A stretch of DNA of 64,000 nt from JBFLVU01 sp964589625 (GTDB taxonomy: Bacteria; Acidobacteriota; UBA4820; DSQY01), in the NCBI GenBank assembly GCA_964589625.1, contig CAZPSH010000002.1, forward strand, positions 1 through 64,000, read 5' to 3'. Below, piece by piece: positions 7,973-17,043 of the stretch. Every line of letters starts with the position of its first letter. Positions within the stretch are counted from its first letter, which is position 1. Position numbers and translations under genes: made by a program. Under the pieces are notes generated by a model. The model was not told where the DNA came from and made no database searches. It saw only the letters and a list, made by a program, of their open reading frames with translations.

Positions 7973-7985
7973 GGGTCTTAAAGGC

Positions 7986-10025
7986 ATGAATCATCGAATT
8001 GGGCTGGTTCTGTGGCTTCTGGTCTGGACGGCGGCGGCCGCGGCGGCGGAAAGTGTCCGTCTGCCGGCGACGCCCTGGGCCGTGAAGGTGGACGGGGACC
8101 CGAGGGAGGCCTTCCTCTTCGGGGCGGCGGCCCTGCCCGTCTTCGACGCCGTGACGGGGGCGCCGGACGGGTCCGTGCGGGCCTTGGCGCTGGACGTCCC
8201 GGGCGGCCTCTACGTGGCCCTCCTCTCCACCGAACCGGACCGTGGGGCGGGGCTTCTGCGTCCCCTGCCGTGGACGCCTCCGGAGGAGGTGGTGCTGGGG
8301 GACTGGATGGCCGTCCGCGTGGGGCCGCCGGAATCGGCGGCTCTTTTCGTTCTGGCGCCGGGGGGCTACCGGACAACTCTCGGAGGGAACGGCCTACCGG
8401 CCAGCGGGCCGGCCTGGGAGGGGGCGGACCGCCTCTTCGGCTCCACCTGGGCCGGGGAGTGGCTTCTGCCCTGGCCGGGAGGTCTGGACTTGCCACTCCG
8501 GGTGGAGGTCCTGCGGGGAAGAAAGATCCGCGGCGGGCGCCAGGCCCAGGAATCCCTCGGCCACTCCTCTCCGGGGCCCGCCTCGTGGCGGTGGGGCGGG
8601 GAGGGGCTGGACCTGCGCCCCGGGCCCGCCCCTCTCGAAAAGCAGATGGCGCCCCGAGCGCTGGCCCCCTACGACGTTCGCCCCTTCATTCCTCGGGAGG
8701 AGTGTCCGCCGGCCTGCGTGGATGCCGCGCCCGCCGGGGAGGTCGTGACGGCGTGGTTGGAGGTGCCGCCGGGCGAAGGGCGGGTGCGCGTCGAGGCGGG
8801 GCCGGGGATTGAAGACCTGCAGGTCTTCCGCCTGGACTTCTGGTGGCAGTCGGGGACCCGCGAGGAGATCGACGCGATCTTCCCCGTTCGGGTGGCGGCG
8901 GGGATGGGGGACGTGCTCGTGGGGGACCGCCTCCTTCCCCAGTCCCCGGAGGGATTCGATTCGCCGGACGAACCCCTGCGGATCTACGTGCGCGGGCGGA
9001 TTCCCCGTGCGGATTCCGGGAAGGCACTTCCCCGCTCGCTCGGAAACATCACTGTGCCGCTCAGGGTCTCCCGCGACGGCCGGCACCTGGGGACGATCCC
9101 CTGGAAGCTGACGGCGGGGCCGGCCCTGCCGCCACCGTCGAGGTTGGCGGCGGTCTACTACCTGGAGAGGGAGGCCTCCCGCTGGGAGGCGGACCTGGCC
9201 AACCTGGCGGCGCACGGGATCAACGCGGCCACCTGCCCTGCCTCGGAGGCCGAGGGGTGGCGCCGCTTTCAGGAGGCGGCGAAGGCCTCGGGCGTGGACG
9301 GGACCTGGGCGCTTCGCCCGGAGGCCGTGCCCGAGGGGGAGACCGCCTGGGGGTACGTCTGCGACGAGCCCGCTTCGGCCAAAGCCGTGGAGGCCGCCAA
9401 GACCCGCGCCGCGGCCTTGCGCGCCCGAGGCCTGAACCCCTGGGCGGCCCTGGCCTGGCCCAATTCGCTTGGGCTGGCCTCCCTTCTCGACGGGGTTTCC
9501 GTTCCGCCCAACCTGGTGCGGACGGCGGCCGGCCTGCCCGCTCGGAACCGGTACGTGTACGTCCAGGGCCTGCGGGAAGACCCCTTCTTCAACCGCGTGT
9601 GGGCCGGATTGCTCTGCCGCGCCCCAGGCCTGTCGGGCCTTTGGGTTTTCTGCCACGCCCCGTCGAGGGAAGGCGCCGCCGACGATTGGGCCGGCCCCAT
9701 CATCCGGCACGACGCCCTGGCGGCGCCCGACGGCCGGGGGGGGCGCCTGGACACCGTGCCCTTCGAGGCCCTGCGGGAGGGGATCCTCGACGGGCGGATC
9801 CTCGACGCCTTGGGACCGGGCTCCGGGGCCGTCCTCGATCGCTTCCCCGGCGCCGCCGAGGCCCTCGCCGGAGACTATTGGAAGGCCCGCCACCGCGGCT
9901 GGACTTTCCCCCAATTCCGCCGCGCCTTGGTCGAGGAGTGGGGAAGAGCGTGCGGCGTCCCAGGTTTGTGGGAGGCGTCGCCAGACGCCGATCTCCCTGC
10001 GGGGAAGTTTCTCCCCTCAAGATAG
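7986..10025 (+). CDS. Exported DUF4091/glycosidase-like protein
   Basis: A 679-residue protein with a clear signal peptide (IGLVLWLLVWTAAAAAA then ES), so probably periplasmic or outer-surface. Residues ~60-390 look like beta-rich domains. The C-terminal half (LAAVYYLEREASRWEADL, WGYVCDEPAS, RYVYVQGLREDPFFNRVW, GLSGLWVFCHAP, FEALREGILDGRILDAL) follows the TIM-barrel pattern of DUF4091 proteins related to GH123 glycosidases. That suggests polysaccharide trimming, but catalytic residues cannot be assigned with confidence. The ATG at 7986 is used because the upstream frame is repeat sequence. Its last ~20 codons are encoded by a REP copy (9966-9994), so the C-terminus may have been altered by repeat insertion. 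Confidence 0.65.
   Translation: MNHRIGLVLWLLVWTAAAAAAESVRLPATPWAVKVDGDPREAFLFGAAALPVFDAVTGAPDGSVRALALDVPGGLYVALLSTEPDRGAGLLRPLPWTPPEEVVLGDWMAVRVGPPESAALFVLAPGGYRTTLGGNGLPASGPAWEGADRLFGSTWAGEWLLPWPGGLDLPLRVEVLRGRKIRGGRQAQESLGHSSPGPASWRWGGEGLDLRPGPAPLEKQMAPRALAPYDVRPFIPREECPPACVDAAPAGEVVTAWLEVPPGEGRVRVEAGPGIEDLQVFRLDFWWQSGTREEIDAIFPVRVAAGMGDVLVGDRLLPQSPEGFDSPDEPLRIYVRGRIPRADSGKALPRSLGNITVPLRVSRDGRHLGTIPWKLTAGPALPPPSRLAAVYYLEREASRWEADLANLAAHGINAATCPASEAEGWRRFQEAAKASGVDGTWALRPEAVPEGETAWGYVCDEPASAKAVEAAKTRAAALRARGLNPWAALAWPNSLGLASLLDGVSVPPNLVRTAAGLPARNRYVYVQGLREDPFFNRVWAGLLCRAPGLSGLWVFCHAPSREGAADDWAGPIIRHDALAAPDGRGGRLDTVPFEALREGILDGRILDALGPGSGAVLDRFPGAAEALAGDYWKARHRGWTFPQFRRALVEEWGRACGVPGLWEASPDADLPAGKFLPSR
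9966..9994 (-). repeat. 29-bp inverted repeat bracketing RAYT 2 (left copy)
   Basis: Exact reverse complement of 10512-10540 (agatcggcgtctggcgacgc followed by ctcccacaa). It overlaps the 3' end of the DUF4091-like gene. Confidence 0.9.
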
Positions 10026-10035
10026 GCTCCCAGGG

Positions 10036-10506
10036 ATGACCTCTCCTCATTCCATTTCACTTCGATTGGGGCGATACGACGCCTCGGGCATGTGTTATGC
10101 CCTTACGAAATGCACCCGGGGCCGTATGCCGGCTTTCCATCCAGCCTCCATGTCTGGCCCGGAGGCGGCGCGAATCGTGGTGGACGCGATCCTATATCGA
10201 AGAGAATGCATGCAATGGGAGGTTCCTGGCTTCGTACTTATGCCCGACCACCTTCATTTGGTCCTGCGCCTGGACAGAAAATCCTTGGCTCGGGAGATGG
10301 CCTCCTTCTCGAAATTCACGGCCCGGAGGATTAACTCCCTCCTTCAAAGATCGGGGTCCTTTTGGCAGGAGGGCTACTACGAGCATGCCATCCGGTCTGA
10401 AGATGACCTGCGAGACAACTTGACTTACATTCTGCAGAATCCGGTTCGCGCAAAGCTGGTCAACGTCCCTGAGGCGTGGCCTTATCGCTTCAAGAATCCC
10501 GAATGA
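10036..10506 (+). CDS. REP-associated tyrosine transposase (RAYT 2)
   Basis: A 156-residue HUH transposase. The metal-binding histidines are in FVLMPDHLHLVL. The C-terminal block FWQEGYYEHAIRSEDDLRDN, YILQNPVRAKLV holds the candidate nucleophilic tyrosine. It is clearly diverged from RAYT 1 and bracketed by its own perfect 29-bp inverted repeats (9966-9994, 10512-10540), so it is the likely mobiliser of that repeat type. It begins 10 bases after the preceding stop. Confidence 0.85.
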   Translation: MTSPHSISLRLGRYDASGMCYALTKCTRGRMPAFHPASMSGPEAARIVVDAILYRRECMQWEVPGFVLMPDHLHLVLRLDRKSLAREMASFSKFTARRINSLLQRSGSFWQEGYYEHAIRSEDDLRDNLTYILQNPVRAKLVNVPEAWPYRFKNPE

Positions 10507-11720
10507 CGATAAGATCGGCGTCTGGCGACGCCTCCCACAAGAACTTGGCGTCCCGAAGAACCTCTCTCCCCCCTCATTGGCCGCGGCTGATCGCGGCGGT
10601 GGAGCGGCCGAAGTCGGCGCTGGACTGGGCGGGGGAGGCCGAGGCTTGGGCGGCGTTCCTCCGGGACCTCCAGGGGGCGGGCCTTTTCCCGCTGGCCTAT
10701 CGGGCGTGGCGGGCCTCGGGCGTTCTCGAATCCCTGCCGGGGCCCGCGAGGGAGGCCGCGCAGGCCCGCATGGCGGCCTACCGGGCGGGATGGACGGGGG
10801 CCTGGGAGGAAATCGCCGGGGTCCTCGGCCTCTTCGCGTCGTCGGGGCTGACGCCGGTGCTCCTCAAAGGGGCGGATTTGGCGCTCCGGTACTACCCGGA
10901 GCCCTACCTGCGGCCCCTGACGGACCTCGACGTGCTCTTCCCCACGGTCCCGGAGGCGGAGCGGGCCTACGCCGTGCTCGAGGGGGCGGGCTTCCGGCGT
11001 GGGAATCCGGGCATCCCCATGGACGACTGGGCCATGAGCCAGCACCTGCCGGACCTCTTCGCGCCGAAGACGGGCTTCCCGGTGGAGGTCCACGGAGCCT
11101 TGGTGGTTTCGCCGCGGGATTCCCGGTGGGCGGGGAGGGTGGAGCGCCTGCTGGAGAGGCGCCGGCCCCACGTGTGGCGGGGCTTTGCGGTGGAGGGGCT
11201 CTCCCCCGAGGCCCTGGCGGTCCACCTGTGCGGCCATATGTGGGAACAGCACGCGGGGGAGCCGCCCAAGGCGGGGGTGGTCTACGACCTGCGCGCCGTT
11301 CTGGAGAGGGAAGGGCCGGCCTTCGACTGGGACCGCCTCGTGGACCTCTCGAAGGCCTCGGGTTTTTCGGGGGCCGTGGAAACGGGCCTGAGGGCCCTCC
11401 ATGCGGCCCTGGGAGTTCGGGCGCCCGAAGAGGCGCTCCTGGCCCTTTCGGAGGCCGGGAAGGGGGCGGTCCTGGACCTCTCGCCACGTTCCGCCCTGAC
11501 CCAGCGCCTGTTGGGGCGGCTCTGGCACGGGCCGGGTCTGGTCCCGGCGCTGAAAGCCGGCTGGCGGATTGCGGTCCCCTCCCGGGCCTACCTCCGGGAG
11601 AGATACCCCGAAAAGGGGGGGTGGCCGGTCCTGCTCCTGTACCCGTATCGCTGGGGGGACCAGGGTTGGAAGCTCCTCCGGTGGGCCGGCGAGCGGCTCG
11701 GTTTGGGGCGCCGGGAATAG
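10503..11720 (+). CDS. Nucleotidyltransferase-like protein (PF14907 type)
   Basis: About 405 residues. VLLKGADLALRYYPEPYLRP then TDLDVLFP is the G-x-D...D-x-D region of nucleotidyltransferase-fold proteins of this group. CGHMWEQHAGEP then GVVYDLRAVLERE lies in the helical C-terminal part. Relatives are frequent in exopolysaccharide clusters, but their substrate is unknown. The start is uncertain: the ATG at 10503 overlaps the RAYT 2 stop and its first 12 codons are repeat sequence, while TTG at 10545 follows the repeat. The repeat-RAYT unit may therefore have replaced the native 5' end. Confidence 0.7.
   Translation: MTIRSASGDASHKNLASRRTSLPPHWPRLIAAVERPKSALDWAGEAEAWAAFLRDLQGAGLFPLAYRAWRASGVLESLPGPAREAAQARMAAYRAGWTGAWEEIAGVLGLFASSGLTPVLLKGADLALRYYPEPYLRPLTDLDVLFPTVPEAERAYAVLEGAGFRRGNPGIPMDDWAMSQHLPDLFAPKTGFPVEVHGALVVSPRDSRWAGRVERLLERRRPHVWRGFAVEGLSPEALAVHLCGHMWEQHAGEPPKAGVVYDLRAVLEREGPAFDWDRLVDLSKASGFSGAVETGLRALHAALGVRAPEEALLALSEAGKGAVLDLSPRSALTQRLLGRLWHGPGLVPALKAGWRIAVPSRAYLRERYPEKGGWPVLLLYPYRWGDQGWKLLRWAGERLGLGRRE
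10512..10540 (+). repeat. 29-bp inverted repeat bracketing RAYT 2 (right copy)
   Basis: Perfect inverted partner of 9966-9994. A close copy in the same orientation lies at 6229-6253. Confidence 0.9.
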
Positions 11721-11864
11721 ATGGGCGAGCGGCGGCGTACATACCTGATGATTGTGCGGAGAAATGGAGTCTCGGGTGGGGTCTCTCGTGCTCTGAGGTG
11801 GAAGGGTGCCCAAATATTGTGCAAACCCCGCAACAGGTTATCCGTTGAATATTGAGACGGTCCC

Positions 11865-11893
11865 TTGACTTGCGCACCCAAGGCGGGTATGTT
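11865..11893 (+). promoter_or_regulatory. Promoter of the outer-membrane barrel gene
   Basis: TTGACT (11865-11870), a 17-base spacer and TATGTT (11888-11893). The ~140 bases before it (11721-11864) hold no recognisable gene and are less GC-rich than their surroundings. Confidence 0.65.
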
Positions 11894-11940
11894 ATCTCAT
11901 ATAGTTTGAGAACGAGCGAAACCCTATGGGGGTTGTGAGC

Positions 11941-13230
11941 ATGAAGAAGACGATCTTGGCACTGGCGGCGCTCTCCCTTGTTTCCACGGGACTTTGGGCG
12001 GGTGAAGGCATCCCCATGGGGAACGCGATCTTCTACCCGTCGGTGGAAGCGGTCTACTCCCACACCGACAACCTCTTCTTGCAGGACGGCTCGATGCCCC
12101 TGGGCGAGGTGAGCGACAGCTTCTGGCTCATCCGGCCTACCCTCGGCTTCGAGTTCCCCTTCGAGCAGAGCTATGTGCGGCTGGACCTGGGGTATCAGTA
12201 CAAGGACTACCAGGACTTCGACCTGAATTCGAACAACAGCTACAACGTGGATTTCAAGAGCAACTTCAGCGCCGCCAACGGCGGGAAGTTCACCTTCAAC
12301 AACCACTTCCTCCGCGGCGTCCAGGAAGTGCTGGAGTTCGACCCCGGCTACGAGCGCGTCTTCGGCAACGTGCCCTTCCGCCGCAACCAGGTGGAGCTCG
12401 GCTACGAGATGCCGGTCACCCAGCTCGACACCCTGGGCCTTTTCGGCACCTTCAATACGGTCCGCTTCACCGAGGACAACGAGGCCCGCCCCTTTTACAA
12501 CTACGACCAGGTGGGCGGCGGCCTGAAGTGGAAGCGCTCCCTGAGCCCGGCCAGCGCGTGGGTCTCCACCCTGGAGTACGTGGCCAGCGACCCGAAGGAG
12601 AAGCCCGCGGACCTGTACCTTTACACGAATCTCAACAAGAAGTACTCCCAGTGGACGCTGATGACCGGCTGGGAGGGCGCCCACAAGGAGTCCTTCTCCG
12701 GCTTCGCCAAGGTCGGCTACAGCACCATGAGCTTCAAAGACAACGACTTCTCCGAGTTCGACGGCTTGGTGGCCGACGTGGGCCTCGGCTGGCAGCCCGT
12801 GGAGGCCTTCAAGGTGGACCTGCTCCTGGGCCGGAAGGCCTACCAGTCCGCCTACAACGTGAACAACTACTACACGGCCACCTCGGGCCGGTTGCAACTG
12901 CAGCAGCAGGTGTCCCGGTACTTCTTCTGGACGGCGGGCTACCTCTACCAGGAGAACGCCTACCCCGAAGCCGTTCGGGCCGACGTCTTCGGCACGGGCG
13001 TGCCCACGACGGTGGAGTTCTTCCTGACCCAGGGCCAGGACCGCAAGGACAAGATCAGCCGCCTCTACGGCGAGCTGGGCTTCCACCTGACCAAGCAGTT
13101 CAGCCTGCGCGCCAACTACCAGTACGAGGACCGCGACAGCAACATCCGCTACTTCGACGTGGTGGGCGTCCACCGGCCTTACACCTACAAGGAAAACCGC
13201 GTCGTTCTGCAGGCCATGCTCGGCTGGTAG
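11941..13230 (+). CDS. Outer-membrane beta-barrel protein of the polysaccharide locus
   Basis: A 429-residue protein with a signal peptide (MKKTILALAALSLVSTGLWA then GEG). The mature part is dominated by alternating aromatic and polar beta-strands (e.g. SYVRLDLGYQYKDYQDFDL, LRANYQYEDRDSNIRYFDV) and ends VVLQAMLGW, a terminal aromatic typical of outer-membrane barrels. It stands alone between its own promoter and a strong terminator, directly before the Wza-like exporter gene. A role in the polysaccharide outer-membrane export path is inferred from position. The ATG at 11941 gives a proper signal peptide; an in-frame ATG lies five codons upstream. Confidence 0.8.
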   Translation: MKKTILALAALSLVSTGLWAGEGIPMGNAIFYPSVEAVYSHTDNLFLQDGSMPLGEVSDSFWLIRPTLGFEFPFEQSYVRLDLGYQYKDYQDFDLNSNNSYNVDFKSNFSAANGGKFTFNNHFLRGVQEVLEFDPGYERVFGNVPFRRNQVELGYEMPVTQLDTLGLFGTFNTVRFTEDNEARPFYNYDQVGGGLKWKRSLSPASAWVSTLEYVASDPKEKPADLYLYTNLNKKYSQWTLMTGWEGAHKESFSGFAKVGYSTMSFKDNDFSEFDGLVADVGLGWQPVEAFKVDLLLGRKAYQSAYNVNNYYTATSGRLQLQQQVSRYFFWTAGYLYQENAYPEAVRADVFGTGVPTTVEFFLTQGQDRKDKISRLYGELGFHLTKQFSLRANYQYEDRDSNIRYFDVVGVHRPYTYKENRVVLQAMLGW

Positions 13231-13252
13231 GTTTTTTCCCAGGAAGCACCCC

Positions 13253-13278
13253 GAGGGCGCCGGATTTCCGGCGCCCTC
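13253..13278 (+). terminator. Hairpin terminator after the barrel gene
   Basis: An 11-bp perfect GC stem (gagggcgccgg/ccggcgccctc) with a 4-base loop, about 20 bases after the stop. No long T run follows, so it may be an incomplete intrinsic terminator. Confidence 0.65.
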
Positions 13279-13305
13279 GTCGTTCCTCTCCGCCTGGTGC
13301 AAAAC

Positions 13306-13395
13306 GTGAAACGTGAGACGCGAGATGAAGAAATTAGGGACAGCCACCAATTTCGTGAGACGGGAAACGTGGGACGGGAGACGAGAGACGAAAAG
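13306..13395. repeat. Heptamer array with a gaaatt/aatttc element
   Basis: Units of gagacg/gaaacg type occur at both sides (13306-13327, 13356-13395). Between them lies gaaattagggacagccaccaatttc, whose ends gaaatt/aatttc form a dyad around gggacag. No gene is supported in 13279-13447. Confidence 0.75.
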
Positions 13396-13447
13396 GAATG
13401 GATTCGCACGATTTCTCCCGGGGGGAATGGGGAAGGGTATGGGAATG

Positions 13448-13477
13448 TTAGACATCGAGACAGGGCAGGGGTATACT
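13448..13477 (+). promoter_or_regulatory. Promoter of the exporter gene
   Basis: TTAGAC (13448-13453) and TATACT (13472-13477) at 18-base spacing. The ~60-base leader before the ATG at 13542 has GC-rich pairing potential but matches no riboswitch class that I recognise. Confidence 0.5.
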
Positions 13478-13541
13478 TGAGCAACGCCGGCGGGTCCATC
13501 ACCGTAAGGGAATCCGCCGCAGTGAGAATCCGGAAAGGCCC

Positions 13542-14690
13542 ATGAAGGACATGCTGAAAAATCATCGTGGAAGTATCGCCGCCGCTTGGATGGCGGGCGT
13601 GGCCCTGGCGACCGGGCTCGGCGCCGGTGTTCTGGCCGCGGATGCGGGGGGCTTGCGCGTGACGGGACGGGCCGGGGAAATCCGGTGCGAGGCGGCGGGC
13701 CGCCTCCAGGTGATCGGTGCGCCGGCGGGTCCCGTCCACCGGTGGGTGATCCGTCCCGAGGGGACCATCACAGTAGCGGCGGGCCTGGAGGCCTTCGTCA
13801 AGAAGGTCCCGGAGGGGGTGGCGGTGGAGGTGCCCGCGGGCGCCGGCCCCGCCCTCACCTGGATGCCCCAGGGTCTCCTCTTCCGATGGACCACCGGCTC
13901 CGACCCCGGGGGCGCCTCGGACGTCTTCGCCACTACCACCCCGCCCGCCTACCCGCTGGGCCCTGGAGACAAGCTCCAGATCACGGTCTACAACGTGGAG
14001 GACATGAACCAGACGGTGGTGGTGGACCCCTCGGGGGCCGTCACCTTCCCGGTCCTCGATAAGGTGGACGTGCAGGGCCTGTCGGTCAACCAACTGCAGA
14101 CGCGGCTGGAGGAACTGCTGGGGCAGTTCGTGAAGGCGCCCCAGGTGAACCTCCAGCTCATCGAGTACGGGAGCCGCTACGTGAACGTCCTCGGGGAGGT
14201 GGGCAACCCGGGGCGCGTGCCCCTGAAGGGCGCCCTCAAGGTCCTCGACGCCGTAAGCCAGGCTGGCGGATACACGAGCAAGTCGGGAGACGTGGAGATC
14301 TCCCGCCGGGATCCTTCGGGCAAGCTACACACCCGGGTCTTCCCCCGCGAAGAGCTCCTCGGGGCCTCGAGCGAGAAGGGCAACATCTACGTCCTGGATC
14401 AGGACGTGATCAATGTGCAAGCCATCAAGTCGGTCTACGTCTCGGGCGAGGTCAAGAACCCCGGGTCTTTCCCCTACAACCGGGACATCACCCTTCTGCG
14501 GGCCATCACCCTCGCGGGCGGGTTCACCCAGTGGGCCAAGAAGGACCGCGTGGACGTCTTGAGGGAGACTCCGGACAGCACCCCTCGCGTCATCGCGGTG
14601 GACGTGTCCGACATCGAGCGGGGCAAGCGGGAGGACGTGCCGCTTCTGCCGAATGACCACGTGGTGGTCAAGGAGCGGAAGTTCTTTTAA
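13542..14690 (+). CDS. Wza-like polysaccharide export protein with SLBB domains
   Basis: A 382-residue periplasmic/outer-membrane export channel component. A hydrophobic signal region is present at residues 12-33. YPLGPGDKLQITVYNVEDMN (about residue 140) starts the poly-export domain, and two SLBB-type repeats follow (YVNVLGEVGNPGRVPLKG, VYVSGEVKNPGSFPYNRD). I see no lipobox cysteine, unlike E. coli Wza. About 100 residues before the poly-export domain form an extra beta-rich region of unknown role. It sits upstream of the Wzz/kinase gene, its usual partner. Confidence 0.9.
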   Translation: MKDMLKNHRGSIAAAWMAGVALATGLGAGVLAADAGGLRVTGRAGEIRCEAAGRLQVIGAPAGPVHRWVIRPEGTITVAAGLEAFVKKVPEGVAVEVPAGAGPALTWMPQGLLFRWTTGSDPGGASDVFATTTPPAYPLGPGDKLQITVYNVEDMNQTVVVDPSGAVTFPVLDKVDVQGLSVNQLQTRLEELLGQFVKAPQVNLQLIEYGSRYVNVLGEVGNPGRVPLKGALKVLDAVSQAGGYTSKSGDVEISRRDPSGKLHTRVFPREELLGASSEKGNIYVLDQDVINVQAIKSVYVSGEVKNPGSFPYNRDITLLRAITLAGGFTQWAKKDRVDVLRETPDSTPRVIAVDVSDIERGKREDVPLLPNDHVVVKERKFF

Positions 14691-14773
14691 CGAAGGCCGA
14701 GCGCGGACGGCCGCCGGGACGCTCGGCGTAGGCGCCGGCGAGGCGCCCGGCGCGCAGGGGAGCGGGACGAGAG

Positions 14774-16900
14774 ATGCCAGGAAGCGATACCGGGAACCCC
14801 ATCCTTCAGGAGTCGCCCGAGCCCCAGGAGTTCGACCTCCTGAGGTGGGTCCAGCTCTTCTGGGAGCACCGCTGGTGGATCGCGGGGATCACCGCCGCGG
14901 CCGTCCTTGCCGCGGGGCTGTACAGCTTCCTCGCCCGGCCCATCTACTCCGCCACGGCGACGATCTACGTCCAGTCGTACAGCCGGACGCCTCTGAACAC
15001 CTACAACCCCACGGGCGCCACCTCCTGGATGGAGGAGGAGAAGTTCTACAACTCCCAGGCGGAGATCATCCGGAGCCAGGCGGTCATGCAGGACGCGGCG
15101 GACCGCCTGAAGCTGGCCACCCACCCGGGCTTCCGTGAGATGGAGACCCCCTCCGACGCCTGGAGGGCCCTCGCGGCCATGACGAAGGTGGAGACGGTGC
15201 GTGACAGCGCCCTCTTCAAGATCACCGTGAGCGGCCCCTACAAGGAGGACGTGGCCAAGTGGGCCAACATGGTGGCCGAAGTCTACCGGGACAAGACCCT
15301 GAGGGACGCCCTGGAGGTCATCCGCCGGGCCAACGAGGCCATGCTCGAGGAGGCCCGGAAAATGCAGGAGGAATACGTGCGCCAGCAGGGGCTCGTGGCT
15401 TCCACCCTGCAGGCCTCGGGCTCCTACTTTCCCGAGAACCAGAAGGAGATCCTCGACAAGCGCATCGAGGCCCTCGAACTCAAGCTCAACGAAGTGGCCG
15501 TCCGCGAGAGCGAGACGAGCGCCGTGGTGGGGCAGATCCGCCGCTCCCTCGCGCGGGGAGAGGACGCCGCCAGCCTTCCCTCCACCCTCGGCGACCCGGG
15601 CGTGCAAGAGATGACGAGGCTGTACAACGAGATGGCGCGGGACCTGAGCCGCCTCTCGGTCAAGTACACGCCTCAGCACCCGGAGGTCAAGTCGCTCAAG
15701 ACCCGCCTCTCCCGCCAGGGGCAGGCCATCCTGGAGAGCTACCAAGCCCAGTTGGGCGCGCTCTACTCCGAGAGGGCCAACCTCACGGCCGAACTGGAGG
15801 GTGTGAAGCGGCAGGGCCTCCAGTTCGTGGAGGGGGCTTCCCGAGGCGAGGCCTTGACCACCAGCGGGACGGCCATCAAGAAGTACATGGACCTCCTCTA
15901 CGACAAGATGAAGGAGCTGAACGTCAGTTCGGCCCTGCTCTCGAGCAACGTGCGTCTGGTGAACGCCGCCCTTCCGCCCACGGCGCCGGTGCGTCCCCGC
16001 AAAGCCATGAACCTTCTCCTGGGGCTCATGCTCGGCCTCATGCTGTCGGCGGGTTCGGTGGTGGCCTACCAGTACCTGGACACGACCGTCAAGGACGTGG
16101 ACATGCTGGAGGCGCGCCTGGGCCTCAACCTCCTCACCCTCGTGCCCACCATGGGGAACGGGACCGACCGGGCCGTGGTGGAGGCCTTCCAGACCCTTCG
16201 GACGGCCCTTATCTTCGCGAGCGAGAACAAGCAGAAGAACCTCCTCCTCGTGACCTCCGCGGGCCCCAAGGAGGGCAAGACCACGGTGGCCGTGAACCTG
16301 GCGCGGACCCTCGCCTCCACGGGGGACCGCGTGTTCCTCATGGACGGCGACCTGAGGCGCCCCCAGGTGAACCGGACCCTCAACAACATCGCGGGCAAGA
16401 AGGGCCTCACCCTGTACCTCGCCGAGAAGGGGGCCGCCCTCGAGGAGTTCGTGGTCCAGGGGCCCCACCCGAACCTCTGGGTGCTGGCCTCGGGCCCCAT
16501 CCCCCCCAACCCTCCCGAACTCTTCTCCATGAAGCGCTTCCACGACCTGATGGAGCGCCTGAGGAAGGAGTACGACTGGGTGATCGTGGATTCGCCGCCG
16601 GCGTTGAGCCTCGCCGACGCCCAGATCCTCGGCGCCATGGCCGACTTCGCCCTCCTCGTGGCCCGCTACAAGAAGACCCTGCGCCCCATGCTGGAGCGCA
16701 CCCTTATTACCCTGAGGCGCCACCAGATCCCCGTGGCGGGTGTTGTGCTCAACGACGTGGATCCCAAGTCGGGCAGCTACTACGAGAACTACTACTACAG
16801 CCACTACTACTACGAGACCGGCAAGGAGCCCAAGAAGATCCCCTGGATCATGGGCAAAGCCGGCGCGTGGAGCGAGATCTTCCGGAGCAGGTCGGTGTGA
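14774..16900 (+). CDS. Polysaccharide co-polymerase fused to BY-type tyrosine kinase (Wzc-like)
   Basis: A 708-residue inner-membrane protein controlling chain length and export. FDLLRWVQLFWEHRWWIAGI and the hydrophobic helix at ~35-55 open the Wzz domain. A long coiled-coil region (~200-370) carries the periplasmic part, and a second membrane helix lies near 415-435. The cytoplasmic kinase has Walker A SAGPKEGKTTVAVNLA, Walker A' VFLMDGDLRRP and Walker B WVIVDSPP. The tyrosine cluster expected to be autophosphorylated is YYENYYYSHYYYETG near the C-terminus. The fusion is the proteobacterial-style architecture. Confidence 0.93.
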   Translation: MPGSDTGNPILQESPEPQEFDLLRWVQLFWEHRWWIAGITAAAVLAAGLYSFLARPIYSATATIYVQSYSRTPLNTYNPTGATSWMEEEKFYNSQAEIIRSQAVMQDAADRLKLATHPGFREMETPSDAWRALAAMTKVETVRDSALFKITVSGPYKEDVAKWANMVAEVYRDKTLRDALEVIRRANEAMLEEARKMQEEYVRQQGLVASTLQASGSYFPENQKEILDKRIEALELKLNEVAVRESETSAVVGQIRRSLARGEDAASLPSTLGDPGVQEMTRLYNEMARDLSRLSVKYTPQHPEVKSLKTRLSRQGQAILESYQAQLGALYSERANLTAELEGVKRQGLQFVEGASRGEALTTSGTAIKKYMDLLYDKMKELNVSSALLSSNVRLVNAALPPTAPVRPRKAMNLLLGLMLGLMLSAGSVVAYQYLDTTVKDVDMLEARLGLNLLTLVPTMGNGTDRAVVEAFQTLRTALIFASENKQKNLLLVTSAGPKEGKTTVAVNLARTLASTGDRVFLMDGDLRRPQVNRTLNNIAGKKGLTLYLAEKGAALEEFVVQGPHPNLWVLASGPIPPNPPELFSMKRFHDLMERLRKEYDWVIVDSPPALSLADAQILGAMADFALLVARYKKTLRPMLERTLITLRRHQIPVAGVVLNDVDPKSGSYYENYYYSHYYYETGKEPKKIPWIMGKAGAWSEIFRSRSV

Positions 16901-16993
16901 CCGGGCCCCGGTGTCGCCCGCCCCTGCGGGAATCGGCCCGACGGTCCGGCCAAATGCGGCGGAAGTGATACAAGGAGACAGGGTTACGAGGGG

Positions 16994-17022
16994 TTGACTT
17001 GAAAGCAAGGACCCCTTATATT
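16994..17022 (+). promoter_or_regulatory. Promoter upstream of the small exported protein
   Basis: TTGACT (16994-16999), a 17-base spacer and TATATT (17017-17022): one of the best sigma70-type matches in the window. An aggagg ribosome site follows before the ATG at 17044. Confidence 0.75.
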
Positions 17023-17043
17023 GCGAAAACAGGAGGACGTGTC

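Noticed and set aside
13478..13541. c-di-GMP or cobalamin riboswitch in the leader of the exporter gene
   Set aside because: The leader is short and I could not match the conserved core of either class.
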